From the NCBI RefSeq assembly GCF_023093595.1, contig NZ_JALLIK010000104.1, forward strand, positions 1 through 64,000: a DNA stretch of 64,000 nucleotides, written 5' to 3'. The DNA comes from Thauera aromatica_A. Its GTDB lineage: Bacteria; Pseudomonadota; Gammaproteobacteria; Burkholderiales; Rhodocyclaceae. The position numbers and the translations under genes were made by a program. The notes beneath the pieces are model-generated. The model did no database searches. It was not told where the DNA came from and was given only the letters and a program-made list of their open reading frames with translations. Positions within the stretch are counted from its first letter, which is position 1, and the number at the start of each line of letters is the position of its first letter. Positions 17,385-25,232 of this stretch are shown here, one piece after another.

Positions 17385-17444
17385 ATGGGCGTGTGGGTGC
17401 TGGTAGCTATCCTGGGGGCGGCATGGCTGATCTTCAACGATTGA
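17385..17444 (+). CDS. 19-residue hydrophobic peptide, candidate minor coat peptide
   Basis: A 20-codon frame (MGVWVLVAILGAAWLIFND then TGA) preceded by a strong AAGGGG ribosome site eight bases upstream. The peptide is one membrane helix ending in an acidic residue, much like the tiny pVII/pIX tip proteins of filamentous phages but shorter. Its coding sequence overlaps the start of the adsorption protein. The peptide is identical in phage 2, where one silent change is seen, which supports real coding. Confidence 0.6.
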   Translation: MGVWVLVAILGAAWLIFND

Positions 17445-18955
17445 TCCGCTCGGCGCTGTGGTTTGCGGTCGGGGTGCTGATTGCGGCGGTGCCGATGCTG
17501 GCCAGTGCGGAGGGTGTTACTTTAGTTGGCCCTATTACTTCGCAAGGGAACTTTAACAGCACTTGCAATGCACAATTAAAGTCCATACATGAACCATTCA
17601 TAGGCTATTGGGCTCCTACAATGACGGAGTTGTTAGCTTTATTGAGCGGTTCTGTGTCTGCTTTTACATGTGGTGGAGCTACTTATCCCGTAACTAAGGT
17701 AATGCAAAGTACCACAAATATTAGATTCAGTTATGCGACTTCTAATAATGCGTTTAGCTCATATGTCGATGTTGTTTATTCTTTAACTGAAGTTTGCGAT
17801 TTAGAAAATGGTTATACAAGAAACGTTATAACCGGACAATGTGAGGAACCTCCTCCGCCCCCTGAATGCGGGCCGAATTCTTACTTCAACAATAATTTGT
17901 GCTACTGCAATCGAGGTTATGAAACGCCGACAGGCGGTGCCTCGTATGTTCCCGGCGATGGCGGATCATGCGTGAGCTATTGCGATCAGACTATCGGCAA
18001 GATTTCCATTTTCACGACTACGAACACGACAAGCGGCGTTTGCATGATGGGCTGCTGGTATAACCGCGAATCTGTCGTCGGCGGTTCTAACTGCAGCCTT
18101 TCTCTTGACATTTCCGCCGATGCAAACAGCCCAGCTACTTACCGTTGTTCGATGGCGGGGACCGGTCAGCACTGCGACAACTACGGCCAGGGCGAAGGCT
18201 TCGAACCGCCCGCACCCGAACCCGAACCGCCACCACCCGAACCCGAGCCCGATCCGGAACCCTGCAAAACGGGTTTTCAGACTGTCTCCGTCAACGGGAT
18301 CAGCTCATGCGTCAAGTCACCGCCGCCGATTGATAACGTGGATCAGGCGCAGCAGACGACAACGAACCCGGACGGCACGACGACGACGACGAATAAAACG
18401 ACGACGACGAAAGTGAACGATGATGGGACGGTCACGAAAACAACCAACACCGAAACGACGACGAAGGATCAGGCTGGGAACACAATTTCGTCCGGGACCA
18501 GCTCTCAGTCTGTCGAACAGGGTCTTGAGGGCTTCTGCGAGGACAATCCTACGAGTTCCATTTGTGGCGAACAGCCCGGTCTTTTCGATGGTGATTGTCA
18601 GGGTGAAATCAAGTGCGAAGGCGACGCCCTGCAGTGCGCGATAGCTGCGTCCACCTTCAAAACGCAATGCGCATTGTCTGTAACTGACGACGTTAAGGAT
18701 GCTTTCCAGGACATGATCAATTACGACGGAACAGGTCCGGGAGAGGGGCTTGACCGTCTTGAAATCAACGTCAATGAACTTCAGGTTTCCATGTCGGGCG
18801 GCGGCGCTGGTCTTTCGGATCAGAGTTTTTCAGTCAGAGGGCAGACCATTGTGCTGCCGTTTAGTCAGCTCAATCCGATTCTTGAATTCTTGGGCTATGC
18901 AGTCATGGTTATTGCATGGCTGCAAGCGTACAAGATCATCCGGGAGGCGTTCTGA
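17423..18955 (+). CDS. Adsorption protein (pIII/TspB-like)
   Basis: A 510-residue protein with signal peptide MADLQRLIRSALWFAVGVLI and probable cleavage after SASAEG-like residues near position 30. A Cys-rich receptor-binding region follows, then a Pro/Glu linker (PAPEPEPPPPEPEP), a Thr-rich repeat (TTTTTNKTTTTK), another Cys-containing domain, and a C-terminal membrane anchor (LGYAVMVIAWLQAYKII). This is the modular build of filamentous phage pIII/TspB proteins. Bases 17515-17870 are much more AT-rich than the flanks, suggesting an imported receptor domain. Its stop overlaps the pVI-like start. Confidence 0.8.
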   Translation: MADLQRLIRSALWFAVGVLIAAVPMLASAEGVTLVGPITSQGNFNSTCNAQLKSIHEPFIGYWAPTMTELLALLSGSVSAFTCGGATYPVTKVMQSTTNIRFSYATSNNAFSSYVDVVYSLTEVCDLENGYTRNVITGQCEEPPPPPECGPNSYFNNNLCYCNRGYETPTGGASYVPGDGGSCVSYCDQTIGKISIFTTTNTTSGVCMMGCWYNRESVVGGSNCSLSLDISADANSPATYRCSMAGTGQHCDNYGQGEGFEPPAPEPEPPPPEPEPDPEPCKTGFQTVSVNGISSCVKSPPPIDNVDQAQQTTTNPDGTTTTTNKTTTTKVNDDGTVTKTTNTETTTKDQAGNTISSGTSSQSVEQGLEGFCEDNPTSSICGEQPGLFDGDCQGEIKCEGDALQCAIAASTFKTQCALSVTDDVKDAFQDMINYDGTGPGEGLDRLEINVNELQVSMSGGGAGLSDQSFSVRGQTIVLPFSQLNPILEFLGYAVMVIAWLQAYKIIREAF

Positions 18956-19251
18956 TGCCAGCACTAGCAGCTGCAATTATCACGGCCCTCGGCTGGGCTA
19001 TGAAGTTTTTTGTAGGCAAGGTCCTGCTTGCCTTGGGTTTGCAGATGGCGCTCGTCGTGGGTTTGGATTTAACGCTTGATGCAATCATCGATACCGTTTT
19101 TTCCAATCTCAATTCAATGGATAGCGTCGTGTATACGATTGTTCGAGCCACTCGTATTCCCGATGCAATCTCGGTGATCAGCGCGGCGACGATGACGCGC
19201 TATAGCCTTGTGATGGCAAAAACCATGTTTGTTTCTCGGGTGACGCCATGA
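18955..19251 (+). CDS. pVI-like minor capsid protein (DUF2523 type)
   Basis: A 98-residue hydrophobic protein with at least two membrane segments (AAAIITALGWAMKFFVGKVLL and LGLQMALVVGLDLTL) and an amphipathic C-terminus. DUF2523 proteins lie between the adsorption and Zot genes in many inoviruses and match pVI, which closes the pIII end of the virion. TGATG overlap upstream and a four-base overlap with zot downstream. Confidence 0.75.
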   Translation: MPALAAAIITALGWAMKFFVGKVLLALGLQMALVVGLDLTLDAIIDTVFSNLNSMDSVVYTIVRATRIPDAISVISAATMTRYSLVMAKTMFVSRVTP

Positions 19252-20276
19252 TTTACTTACATACCGGCCAGCCCGGAGCCGGGAAAACTCTGCTGACCCT
19301 GCACGCGGTGCGCGAGCGCGCAAAGACCGAAAACCGGCCCGTCTTTTATGCGGGAATCGAGATCCTCAAGCCGGAAGAATTCCCCGGCTGGCAAGTCCTT
19401 GAGGACCCGAAAAAATGGTTCGACTGCCCGGACGGGGCCATCATCGTGCACGACGAGTGCCAGACGCTTTACCGTCCACGCGGCAACGGGGCGCTAGTAC
19501 CTGAATACGTCGCGCGATTCGAGACGCACCGGCACCAAGGGCTTGATATTTACCTGATCACCCAACACCCGATGTTGCTTGACTCCAACATCCGGCGTCT
19601 TGCGGGTGAGCATTCGCACATCGTGCGTGCCTTTGGTTCAGGCATGGCGACTGTGCATACATGGCAGCAGGTCAAGGAGCAATGCGACAAGTCGCGTACG
19701 AACTCGATACAAAAAACGGTGGCTTACCCGAAAGAGCTGTTCAATGCGTACAAGAGCGCTACCGTTCACACGCATCAGCGCAAGATTCCATTGCGCATGC
19801 TCTGGTTGTTGCTTGTCCCGTTGGGGCTCGGTGCTGTTTTCTGGTACATGTCGTATTGGTATTCCGGCAGAGGGGAAGCGAGCAAGGCCGAAGCCCCCGA
19901 GTCGGTCACTGGCAAGCTCCCGATCCATTCCGAGGCGACTAGATCGCGTCCAGGGGTCGAGCCGAAAACCCTTCAGGAATGGTTACGCGATCAGCAGCCG
20001 CGCATTGTCGGCCTGCCGCACACCGCTCCGGTCTATGACCAGGTTACGCAAGTCGTGACAGCGCCTTACCCTGCGGCCTGCATCGCCAGCGCTACCAAGT
20101 GCATCTGCTACAGCCAACAAGGTACGCGGCTCGATACGCCTGAAGCGCTTTGCCGTCAGATTGTCGGAACCGGCTACTTTGTCGCCTGGAACGCTCGGCC
20201 CGAACAGGGGCAGGGCACAGCGGGGGCGGCGCAGCCGACACCGCTACGCCCTGCATCCATGTCACGCCCAGGCTGA
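19248..20276 (+). CDS. zot: Zot/pI-type phage assembly ATPase
   Basis: A 342-residue protein with Walker A GQPGAGKT at residues 8-15, Walker B-like AIIVHDE, RFETHRHQGLD and LITQHP, which are typical of the zonular occludens toxin/pI family. One transmembrane helix lies at about residues 187-203 (MLWLLLVPLGLGAVFW). The C-terminal region, probably periplasmic, has paired Cys residues. pI drives secretion and assembly of the filament at the inner membrane. 342 residues against 338 in phage 2. Confidence 0.9.
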   Translation: MIYLHTGQPGAGKTLLTLHAVRERAKTENRPVFYAGIEILKPEEFPGWQVLEDPKKWFDCPDGAIIVHDECQTLYRPRGNGALVPEYVARFETHRHQGLDIYLITQHPMLLDSNIRRLAGEHSHIVRAFGSGMATVHTWQQVKEQCDKSRTNSIQKTVAYPKELFNAYKSATVHTHQRKIPLRMLWLLLVPLGLGAVFWYMSYWYSGRGEASKAEAPESVTGKLPIHSEATRSRPGVEPKTLQEWLRDQQPRIVGLPHTAPVYDQVTQVVTAPYPAACIASATKCICYSQQGTRLDTPEALCRQIVGTGYFVAWNARPEQGQGTAGAAQPTPLRPASMSRPG

Positions 20277-20671
20277 GGGGCGGTCGCTTTTACGAACGCC
20301 ATCGGATCGCTAGCGCGCCAGTCGAGAGCCGCGTTCTTGTGACTGTCACGCATCCCGGTTTGCGTGACAACCCGAACAGAGCCCAGCACACCGCCTTTCT
20401 GCAGACCGACCGGGCCGTGCAGCAGGTACAGCCCGACCCGGTAGGGCCGACTTGAGCGGCGGCGGTGGCCCGCGTTTTTTGCGGGACGACGGCGGCGTGA
20501 TTTAGTCGGGGCTGGTCCGGTCGCTTTTCCGGGCCAGCATCGGGCCCTCTGCGAAGCCGCACAGCGCCCGATCGGGCACGCGTCAAGGGTGTGGAGCCTC
20601 TCGGCGGGTATCATCGCCCTCCGGCCCGTTCAACGGGCCGGCGTGGGGCGTGTGAGTGCTCGAGGGGGTTC
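20277..20671. other. Phage 1 intergenic region with hairpins (candidate origin/packaging signal)
   Basis: No convincing gene. It contains the GTGACTGTCAC palindrome (20339-20349), a CCCGC/GCGGG hairpin with a T-rich loop (20469-20485), and a 10-bp stem with a one-base centre, CCGGCCCGTT/AACGGGCCGG (20621-20641). In filamentous phages the main intergenic region holds the replication origins and the packaging hairpin, so this is the best place for them. The exact nick site was not identified. Confidence 0.45.
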
Positions 20672-20908
20672 ATGTTTCCAGAGTGGGCGGCGGAGCTGCG
20701 GCGGTTGTTTTGGTTCTACCGGATGGCGCGGCCGTGCAGCCGTCCGTGTCCGCGCACTTGGCGGCGGCGGATCACCGCCGAAAAAAAACGCCTGCGGGAA
20801 GCAGGCGTCGAGGTGTGGGAGCTGCACGCGGTGTGCGTTTTGCTACGCCGGCCGGAGCACAGCCCAGCGGCCAAGCGTGCCCGCAAGTACCTTGAGCGCT
20901 GCCGCTAG
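20672..20908 (+). CDS. Small basic Trp-rich protein next to att, phage 1 copy
   Basis: A 78-residue protein (MFPEWAAELRRLFWFYRMAR, then PRTWRRRITAEKKRLREAGV and ELHAVCVLLRRP), very rich in Arg and Trp. A clear homologue is the minus-strand gene 20949-21221 of phage 2, with the same order of motifs (FPxW, RTWxRRIxxEK, LHAVC). Both copies lie directly beside the central dif-like site. Family not recognised. DNA binding at att, for example help for XerCD, is a context-based guess. Confidence 0.6.
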   Translation: MFPEWAAELRRLFWFYRMARPCSRPCPRTWRRRITAEKKRLREAGVEVWELHAVCVLLRRPEHSPAAKRARKYLERCR

Positions 20909-20931
20909 GGCGCGTCGAATGCGGCCCCAAA

Positions 20932-20959
20932 AACCGTGATAATGTGCATTATGTTAAGT
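20932..20959 (+). other. dif: Complete dif-like site between the two prophages
   Basis: Left arm AACCGTGATAA (20932-20942), centre TGTGCA (20943-20948) and right arm TTATGTTAAGT (20949-20959), which closely fits the XerD arm of E. coli dif. It is the only one of the three related sites with both arms good. By the junction logic the left arm comes from phage 1 and the right arm from phage 2. The stop codon of the 20949-21221 gene lies in the right arm. Confidence 0.75.
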
Positions 20960-21221
20960 TCGCGCCTTCGACGGTTGCTTCACTTGGCGCACGCTGCACT
21001 ACCCGCCGCATTCGCTCGAAGGCGACTTCGCACCGTGGCCGCCTGAGCGCCCGGCACACCGCATGTAGCTGGAAAGGACAGACACCCGCCGCGATCAGGC
21101 GGGTTTTTTCTTTCTGGATGCGCCGCTGCCACGTGCGCACAGTCGGGCGCGATGCAGGCCGAGCAGCGCGCAACCGCCAGTAGAGATGCCGCAGGTTTTC
21201 AGACCAGTCCGGGAAGATCAC
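20949..21221 (-). CDS. Small basic Trp-rich protein next to att, phage 2 copy
   Basis: A 90-residue protein (FPDWSENLRHLYWRLRAAR, RTWQRRIQKEKTRLIAAGV, LHAVCRALRRP) with a GTG start and its TAA inside the XerD-side arm of the central att site. Homologous to 20672-20908 but clearly more diverged than the virion genes. A repressor tail predicted in the circular phage would be encoded antisense to this gene. Confidence 0.58.
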   Translation of the reverse strand: MIFPDWSENLRHLYWRLRAARPASRPTVRTWQRRIQKEKTRLIAAGVCPFQLHAVCRALRRPRCEVAFERMRRVVQRAPSEATVEGANLT

Positions 21222-21339
21222 GCTTCAAGAACAGAACGGCAGCTGTTTGGCAGCTATGACGTGATGCGCGCCGATCGGCAGTGCCGCGCTGCTGCGAGAT
21301 CGGACGGTGCCATCTGAGTTTCACATGGTCTGCAAGTGG

Positions 21340-21666
21340 TCAGTGTGGAATGGCCCGTTCCTGCAGGACCTTCCGTCGACCGTCAGCGTCATAGCGTACC
21401 CATTCCTGGCGACCGTTCCGGCACCTCATATAGCGGTTGTCGAGGACGCCGCCCGACTCGCGCAAGCACTCTTCCTTGCCCCTGGGCTGGACGGTTTCCC
21501 ACTCCGGCTGCAAGGTGAGGATAGTTTCTGCAACCCCCTTGCCGAATCGCCCGACCTCGCGCCCGGCTTCCTGAGAAACCCCTTCGGCTTGTGCGGTGCA
21601 ACCTCTCGGAGTCGGATCGGCTTTACTGGCTGGAACTGGCGAACAGCGCCTGCCCGGCAGATGCAT
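21340..21666 (-). CDS. Hypothetical phage 2 protein
   Basis: A 108-residue frame in the orientation of the phage 2 virion genes. The C-terminal half (EECLRESGGVLDNRYMRCRN, then GRQEWVRYDADGRRKVL) looks like real protein, with two Cys and regular charge. The N-terminal 35 residues are less convincing, so the true start may be internal. Not recognised, and phage 1 has no counterpart. Confidence 0.4.
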   Translation of the reverse strand: MHLPGRRCSPVPASKADPTPRGCTAQAEGVSQEAGREVGRFGKGVAETILTLQPEWETVQPRGKEECLRESGGVLDNRYMRCRNGRQEWVRYDADGRRKVLQERAIPH

Positions 21667-21706
21667 GGGAATGGTTCAAGCAGGCCCGACCGGATGAGGT
21701 GCAGTG

Positions 21707-22006
21707 ATGGCAAAGCAGATCGAGGACAGCAAGACGCCGAACATGCTGGGCGAGCCGAAGCGCCGAGGCAGGCCGACAACCGGTCAGGCGATGAGCGCCG
21801 CCGAGCGCAAGCGGGCACAGCGAGAACGTGACCGTCACGCTTTTATGGCCATCGAGGACGAGACGGGAAAGAAAGCGCCGCAGGACATGAGCGTCACCGC
21901 GTTGATTGAAAACCTACAGTACGCAGTATCGAAGGGCTGGGCGGTCGACGCGCGAGAGCTAGCAGACGAGCTCGTCAAGCGGGCGAAGGCAAACCGGGAT
22001 GCGTGA
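21707..22006 (+). CDS. Small charged phage 2 protein with an RGRP motif
   Basis: A 99-residue plus-strand protein, opposite to the phage 2 virion genes. KRRGRPTTGQAMSAAERKRA near residue 20 resembles an AT-hook-like basic segment seen in many small phage and plasmid proteins, followed by a helical C-terminus (VTALIENLQYAVSKGW). GAGGTG precedes the ATG. A GTGACCGTCAC variant (21828-21838) lies inside, and the GTGACAGTCAC palindrome overlaps its 3' end (22003-22013). Possibly a DNA-binding regulator; absent from phage 1. Confidence 0.5.
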   Translation: MAKQIEDSKTPNMLGEPKRRGRPTTGQAMSAAERKRAQRERDRHAFMAIEDETGKKAPQDMSVTALIENLQYAVSKGWAVDARELADELVKRAKANRDA

Positions 22007-22013
22007 CAGTCAC
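22003..22013. promoter_or_regulatory. Palindrome GTGACAGTCAC beyond the phage 2 zot gene
   Basis: The same 5-1-5 palindrome as at 17359, 20339 and 24973, here at the 3' end of the RGRP gene and 65 bases beyond the zot stop. It mirrors the copy at 20339-20349 in phage 1. Confidence 0.4.
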
Positions 22014-22077
22014 AAGAACGCGGCTCTTTTGCCTTGTCGGCTGGCGTGCGGTAGGCGTTCGTGATGATCAGCGCCAG

Positions 22078-23094
22078 TCACCCCGGCTTGACCATGGATG
22101 CAGGGCGTAGAGGTGTCGGCTGCGCCGCCCCCGCTACGCCCTGCCCCTGCTGTTGCTGGGTATTCCAGGCGATGAAATAGCCGGTTGCGACAATCTGGCG
22201 GCAGAGCGCTTCCGGCGTGTCGAGCCGCGTGCCTTGCTGACTGTAGCAGATGCACCGAGTAGTACTGGCGATGCAGGCAGCAGGGTATGGAGCCGTAACG
22301 ACCTTGGTCACTTCGTCATAGACCTGAGCAGTGTGCGGCAGGCCGAGGATTCGCGGTTGTTGTTCCCGCAACCATTCCTGTAACGACTTCGGGCCGCTGG
22401 GCTGACGTGAGCGGGCAGAATCAGAAGGCATGGACGTGCCGACGATGCTTTCCGCTTTCTTAGGTGCCTCCTGTGCAGAATACCAGTGCGACATATACCA
22501 AGCGGAAGCAGCCAGACCGATCGGCACCAGCAGGAGCCAGAGCATACGCACCGGAAGCTTGCGCTGATGCGTGTGGACGGTCGCGCTCTTGTAGGCATCG
22601 AAAAGTTCCTTCGGGTAAGGAACCGTTTTTTGCATCGAGTCGCCGCGCACCTTGTCGCATTGCTCTTTGACCTGCTGCCAAGTGTGCATCGTCGCCAGCT
22701 TGGCACCGAAGGCCCGCACGATGTGCGAGTGCTCGCCAGCAAGCCGCCTGATATTGGAGTCCACCAGCATGGGATGCTGGGTGATCAGGTAGATGTCGAA
22801 GCCCTGGTGCCGGTGAGTTTCGAACCGTGCCACGTAATCCGGCACGGCAGCGCCATTGCCCCGAGGCCGGTAAAGCGTCTGACACTCGTCATGAACGATG
22901 ATCGCGCCATCCGGGCAATCGAACCACTTTTTCGGGTCATCGAGGACTTGCCAGCCGGGGAATTCTTCCGGCTTGAGGATCTCGATTCCCGCATAAAAGA
23001 CGGGCCGGTTTTCGGTCTTTGCGCGCTCACGCACCGCGTGCAAAGTGAGCAGCGTTTTTCCGGCTCCGGGCTGGCCAGTGTGCAAGTAGATCAT
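22078..23094 (-). CDS. zot: Zot/pI-type phage assembly ATPase, phage 2
   Basis: 338 residues with the same GQPGAGKT Walker A at residues 8-15 and AIIVHDE, and a membrane helix near residues 187-203. The N-terminal 180 residues almost match the phage 1 copy. Divergence concentrates after the membrane helix (APKKAESIVGTS against SKAEAPESVTGK), the part facing the envelope. Overlaps the pVI-like gene by four bases. Confidence 0.9.
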   Translation of the reverse strand: MIYLHTGQPGAGKTLLTLHAVRERAKTENRPVFYAGIEILKPEEFPGWQVLDDPKKWFDCPDGAIIVHDECQTLYRPRGNGAAVPDYVARFETHRHQGFDIYLITQHPMLVDSNIRRLAGEHSHIVRAFGAKLATMHTWQQVKEQCDKVRGDSMQKTVPYPKELFDAYKSATVHTHQRKLPVRMLWLLLVPIGLAASAWYMSHWYSAQEAPKKAESIVGTSMPSDSARSRQPSGPKSLQEWLREQQPRILGLPHTAQVYDEVTKVVTAPYPAACIASTTRCICYSQQGTRLDTPEALCRQIVATGYFIAWNTQQQQGQGVAGAAQPTPLRPASMVKPG

Positions 23095-23387
23095 GACGTC
23101 ACCCGAGAAACGAACATGGTTTTCGCCATCACAAGGCTATAGCGAGTCATCGTCGCCGCGCTGATCACCGAGATTGCATCCGGTATGCGAGTAGCGCGAA
23201 CGATTGCGTAGACGGTGCCATCCATCGAATTCAGGTTCGAAAACACAGTATCGATGATTGCATCTAGCGTCAGATCGAGCCCCACAAACAACGCCATCTG
23301 TAGGCCCAACGCAAGAAGAACGCGACCAACCAGAAATTTCATCGACCAACCGAGGGCCGTGATAATTGCGGCTGCTAGTGCTGGCAT
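23091..23387 (-). CDS. pVI-like minor capsid protein (DUF2523 type), phage 2
   Basis: A 98-residue hydrophobic protein differing from the phage 1 copy at about ten positions (for example GWSMKFLVGR against GWAMKFFVGK). Overlaps the adsorption gene by one base and zot by four, the same tight packing as phage 1. Confidence 0.75.
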   Translation of the reverse strand: MPALAAAIITALGWSMKFLVGRVLLALGLQMALFVGLDLTLDAIIDTVFSNLNSMDGTVYAIVRATRIPDAISVISAATMTRYSLVMAKTMFVSRVTS

Positions 23388-24919
23388 CAGAACGCCTCCC
23401 GGATGATCTTGTACGCTTGAAGCCAAGCAATCATCATGACCGCATAGCCGAAGAACGCGAGAATGGAATTCAACTGACTGAACGGCAAAACAATTGTCTT
23501 GCCCATGATCGAGAAGGACTGATCCGCAAGGCCCGCACCACCGCCCGATATGGAGACATCAAGCTGACTGACTTCAATCTCCCGACGATCCAGCCCTTCC
23601 CCTTCCCCGGTGCCGTCGTAATCGATCATCTGCTGGAAAGCGTCTTTAACGTCGTCAGTTACAGACAATGCGCATTGCGTCTTGAAGGTGGACGCAGCTA
23701 TAGCGCACTGCAGGGCATCGCCTTCGCACTTGATTTCACCTTGGCAATCACCATCGAAAAGACCGGGCTGCTCGCCACAAATGGAGCTTGTAGGATTGTC
23801 CTCGCAGAAGCCCTCAAGGCCCTGTTCGACAGACTGAGAGCTGGTCCCGGATGAGATTGTGTTCCCGGCCTGATCCTTAGTCGTCGTTTCGGTGTTGGTT
23901 GTTTTCGTGACCGTCCCGTCATCGTTCACTTTCGTTGTTGTCGTTTTATTAGTCGTCGTCGTCGTGCCGTCCGGGTTCGTTGTTGTCTGCTGCGCCTGAT
24001 CCACATTATCAATCGGCGGCGGCGACTTCACGCACGAACTGATCCCGTTGACAGAGACAGTCTGAAAGCCCGCTTTGCAGGGTTCCGGCTCGGGCTCGGG
24101 TTCGGGTGGTGGCGGTTCGGGTTCGGGTGCGGGCGGTTCGGAGCCGTCGCCCTGGCCGTAGTTGTCGCAGTGCTGACCGGTCCCCGCCATCGAGCAACGG
24201 TAAGTAGCTGGGCTGTTTGCATCGGCGGAAATGTCAAGAGAAAGGCTGCAGTTAGAACCGCCGACGACAGATTCGCGGTTATACCAGCAGCCCATCATGC
24301 AAACGCCGCTTGTCGTGTTCGTAGTCGTGAAAATGGAAATGTTGCCGATAGTCTGATCGCAATAGCTCACGCATGATCCGCCATCGCCGGGAACATACGA
24401 GGCACCGCCTGTCGGCGTTTCATAACCTCGATTGCAGTAGCACAAATTATTGTTGAAGTAAGAATTCGGCCCGCATTCAGGGGGCGGAGGAGGTTCCTCA
24501 CATTGTCCGGTTATAACGTTTCTTGTATAGCCATTTTCTAAATCGCAAACTTCATTAAAAGAATAAACAACATCGACATATGAGCTAAACGCATTATTAG
24601 AAGTCGCATAACTGAATCTAATCTTTGTGGTACTTTGCATTACCTTAGTTACGGGATAAGTAGCGCCACCACATGTAAAAGCAGACACAGAACCGCTCAA
24701 TAAAGCTAACAACTCCGTCATTGTAGGAGCCCAATAGCCTATGAATGGTTCATGTATGGACTTTAATTGTGCATCGCAAGTGCTGTTAAAGTTCCCTTGC
24801 GAAGTAATAGGGCCAACTAAAGTAACACCCTCCGCAAAGGCCAGCATCGGCACCGCCGAAATCAACACCCAGACCGCAAACCACAGCGCCGAGCGGATCA
24901 GTCGTTGAAGATCAGCCAT
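23387..24919 (-). CDS. Adsorption protein (pIII/TspB-like), phage 2
   Basis: A 510-residue protein with signal peptide, Cys-rich receptor region, Pro/Glu linker, Thr-rich repeat and C-terminal anchor, collinear with the phage 1 protein. Most differences lie in the C-terminal 90 residues (QQMIDYDGTGEGEGLDRREI against QDMINYDGTGPGEGLDRLEI), while the receptor region is almost unchanged. The two phages should therefore use the same receptor. The AT-rich block is present here too (about 24470-24825). Confidence 0.8.
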   Translation of the reverse strand: MADLQRLIRSALWFAVWVLISAVPMLAFAEGVTLVGPITSQGNFNSTCDAQLKSIHEPFIGYWAPTMTELLALLSGSVSAFTCGGATYPVTKVMQSTTKIRFSYATSNNAFSSYVDVVYSFNEVCDLENGYTRNVITGQCEEPPPPPECGPNSYFNNNLCYCNRGYETPTGGASYVPGDGGSCVSYCDQTIGNISIFTTTNTTSGVCMMGCWYNRESVVGGSNCSLSLDISADANSPATYRCSMAGTGQHCDNYGQGDGSEPPAPEPEPPPPEPEPEPEPCKAGFQTVSVNGISSCVKSPPPIDNVDQAQQTTTNPDGTTTTTNKTTTTKVNDDGTVTKTTNTETTTKDQAGNTISSGTSSQSVEQGLEGFCEDNPTSSICGEQPGLFDGDCQGEIKCEGDALQCAIAASTFKTQCALSVTDDVKDAFQQMIDYDGTGEGEGLDRREIEVSQLDVSISGGGAGLADQSFSIMGKTIVLPFSQLNSILAFFGYAVMMIAWLQAYKIIREAF

Positions 24920-24957
24920 GCTGCCCCCAGGATAGCTACCAGCACCCACACGCCCAT
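24898..24957 (-). CDS. 19-residue hydrophobic peptide, phage 2 copy
   Basis: Encodes exactly the same peptide as 17385-17444 with a synonymous change, again after an AAGGGG ribosome site. Overlaps the start of the adsorption gene. Conservation at the protein level supports a translated minor coat peptide. Confidence 0.58.
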   Translation of the reverse strand: MGVWVLVAILGAAWLIFND

Positions 24958-24972
24958 GATTTCCCCCTTAGG

Positions 24973-24983
24973 GTGACAGTCAC
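24973..24983. promoter_or_regulatory. Palindrome GTGACAGTCAC in the phage 2 adsorption leader
   Basis: Mirror-position copy of the 17359-17369 palindrome, between the coat terminator and the 19-residue peptide gene. Confidence 0.45.
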
Positions 24984-24985
24984 AT

Positions 24986-25010
24986 AAAAAGGGCGAGCCG
25001 AAGCCCGCCC
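24986..25010 (-). terminator. Rho-independent terminator after the phage 2 major coat gene
   Basis: On the minus strand, GGGCGGGC / GCTCGCCC with a UUCG loop followed by TTTTT. Same element as 17332-17356. Confidence 0.85.
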
Positions 25011-25034
25011 CCGGCGATCACAGACCGCGCAGAA

Positions 25035-25232
25035 TCACATGGCGCGACGGACCCACTTGAACACCTTGATGCCGACCATCACGAGCAGCACCGCAGCGCC
25101 GATGGCAGCGATCGGAGTCGCCGCGCCTTCGATTTCGGTAACAACGGCAGCCACGTCCGGGGCCGCAGCGAACGAGGCCGAGGACAGCACAGCCAGACCA
25201 AGGCCAGCACCGAGGGTTTGCAGCTTTTTCAT
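25035..25232 (-). CDS. Major coat protein (pVIII-like), phage 2
   Basis: A 65-residue precursor with signal peptide MKKLQTLGAGLGLAVLSSAS and cleavage before APDVAA, then a mature acidic N-terminus, membrane helix IGAAVLLVMVGIKVF and basic end KWVRRAM. Differs from the phage 1 coat at about ten residues. Overlaps the upstream membrane protein gene by four bases. Confidence 0.88.
   Translation of the reverse strand: MKKLQTLGAGLGLAVLSSASFAAAPDVAAVVTEIEGAATPIAAIGAAVLLVMVGIKVFKWVRRAM

Larger units (their letters stand above)
16868..20276 (+). repeat. Left arm of the 3.4-kb inverted repeat (inovirus virion module)
   Basis: The segment from the small membrane protein to the zot stop is near-identical, in reverse orientation, to 22078-25474. 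Proteins from the two arms differ at scattered residues only. Similarity stops at the start of the membrane protein gene on one side and at the zot stop on the other. The arms flank a 1.8-kb spacer with the central dif-like site. Confidence 0.9.
14568..20942 (+). mobile_element. Inovirus (filamentous phage) prophage 1
   Basis: About 6.4 kb with the filamentous phage gene order on the plus strand: ssDNA-binding-like protein, replication protein, small membrane protein, major coat, 19-residue peptide, adsorption protein, pVI-like, Zot/pI. A repressor-like gene is read leftward at the left end. No integrase is present; dif-like ends indicate use of host XerC/XerD. All structural genes look intact. 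Confidence 0.88.

Noticed and set aside
20150..20614. Small open frames in the phage 1 intergenic region
   Set aside because: They lack ribosome sites and homologues in phage 2, and overlap hairpins. The region is better read as non-coding control and origin DNA.
21426..21818. 130-codon minus-strand frame in the phage 2 spacer
   Set aside because: It overlaps two better candidates (21340-21666 minus and 21707-22006 plus) and has a random Arg/Ser-rich composition.
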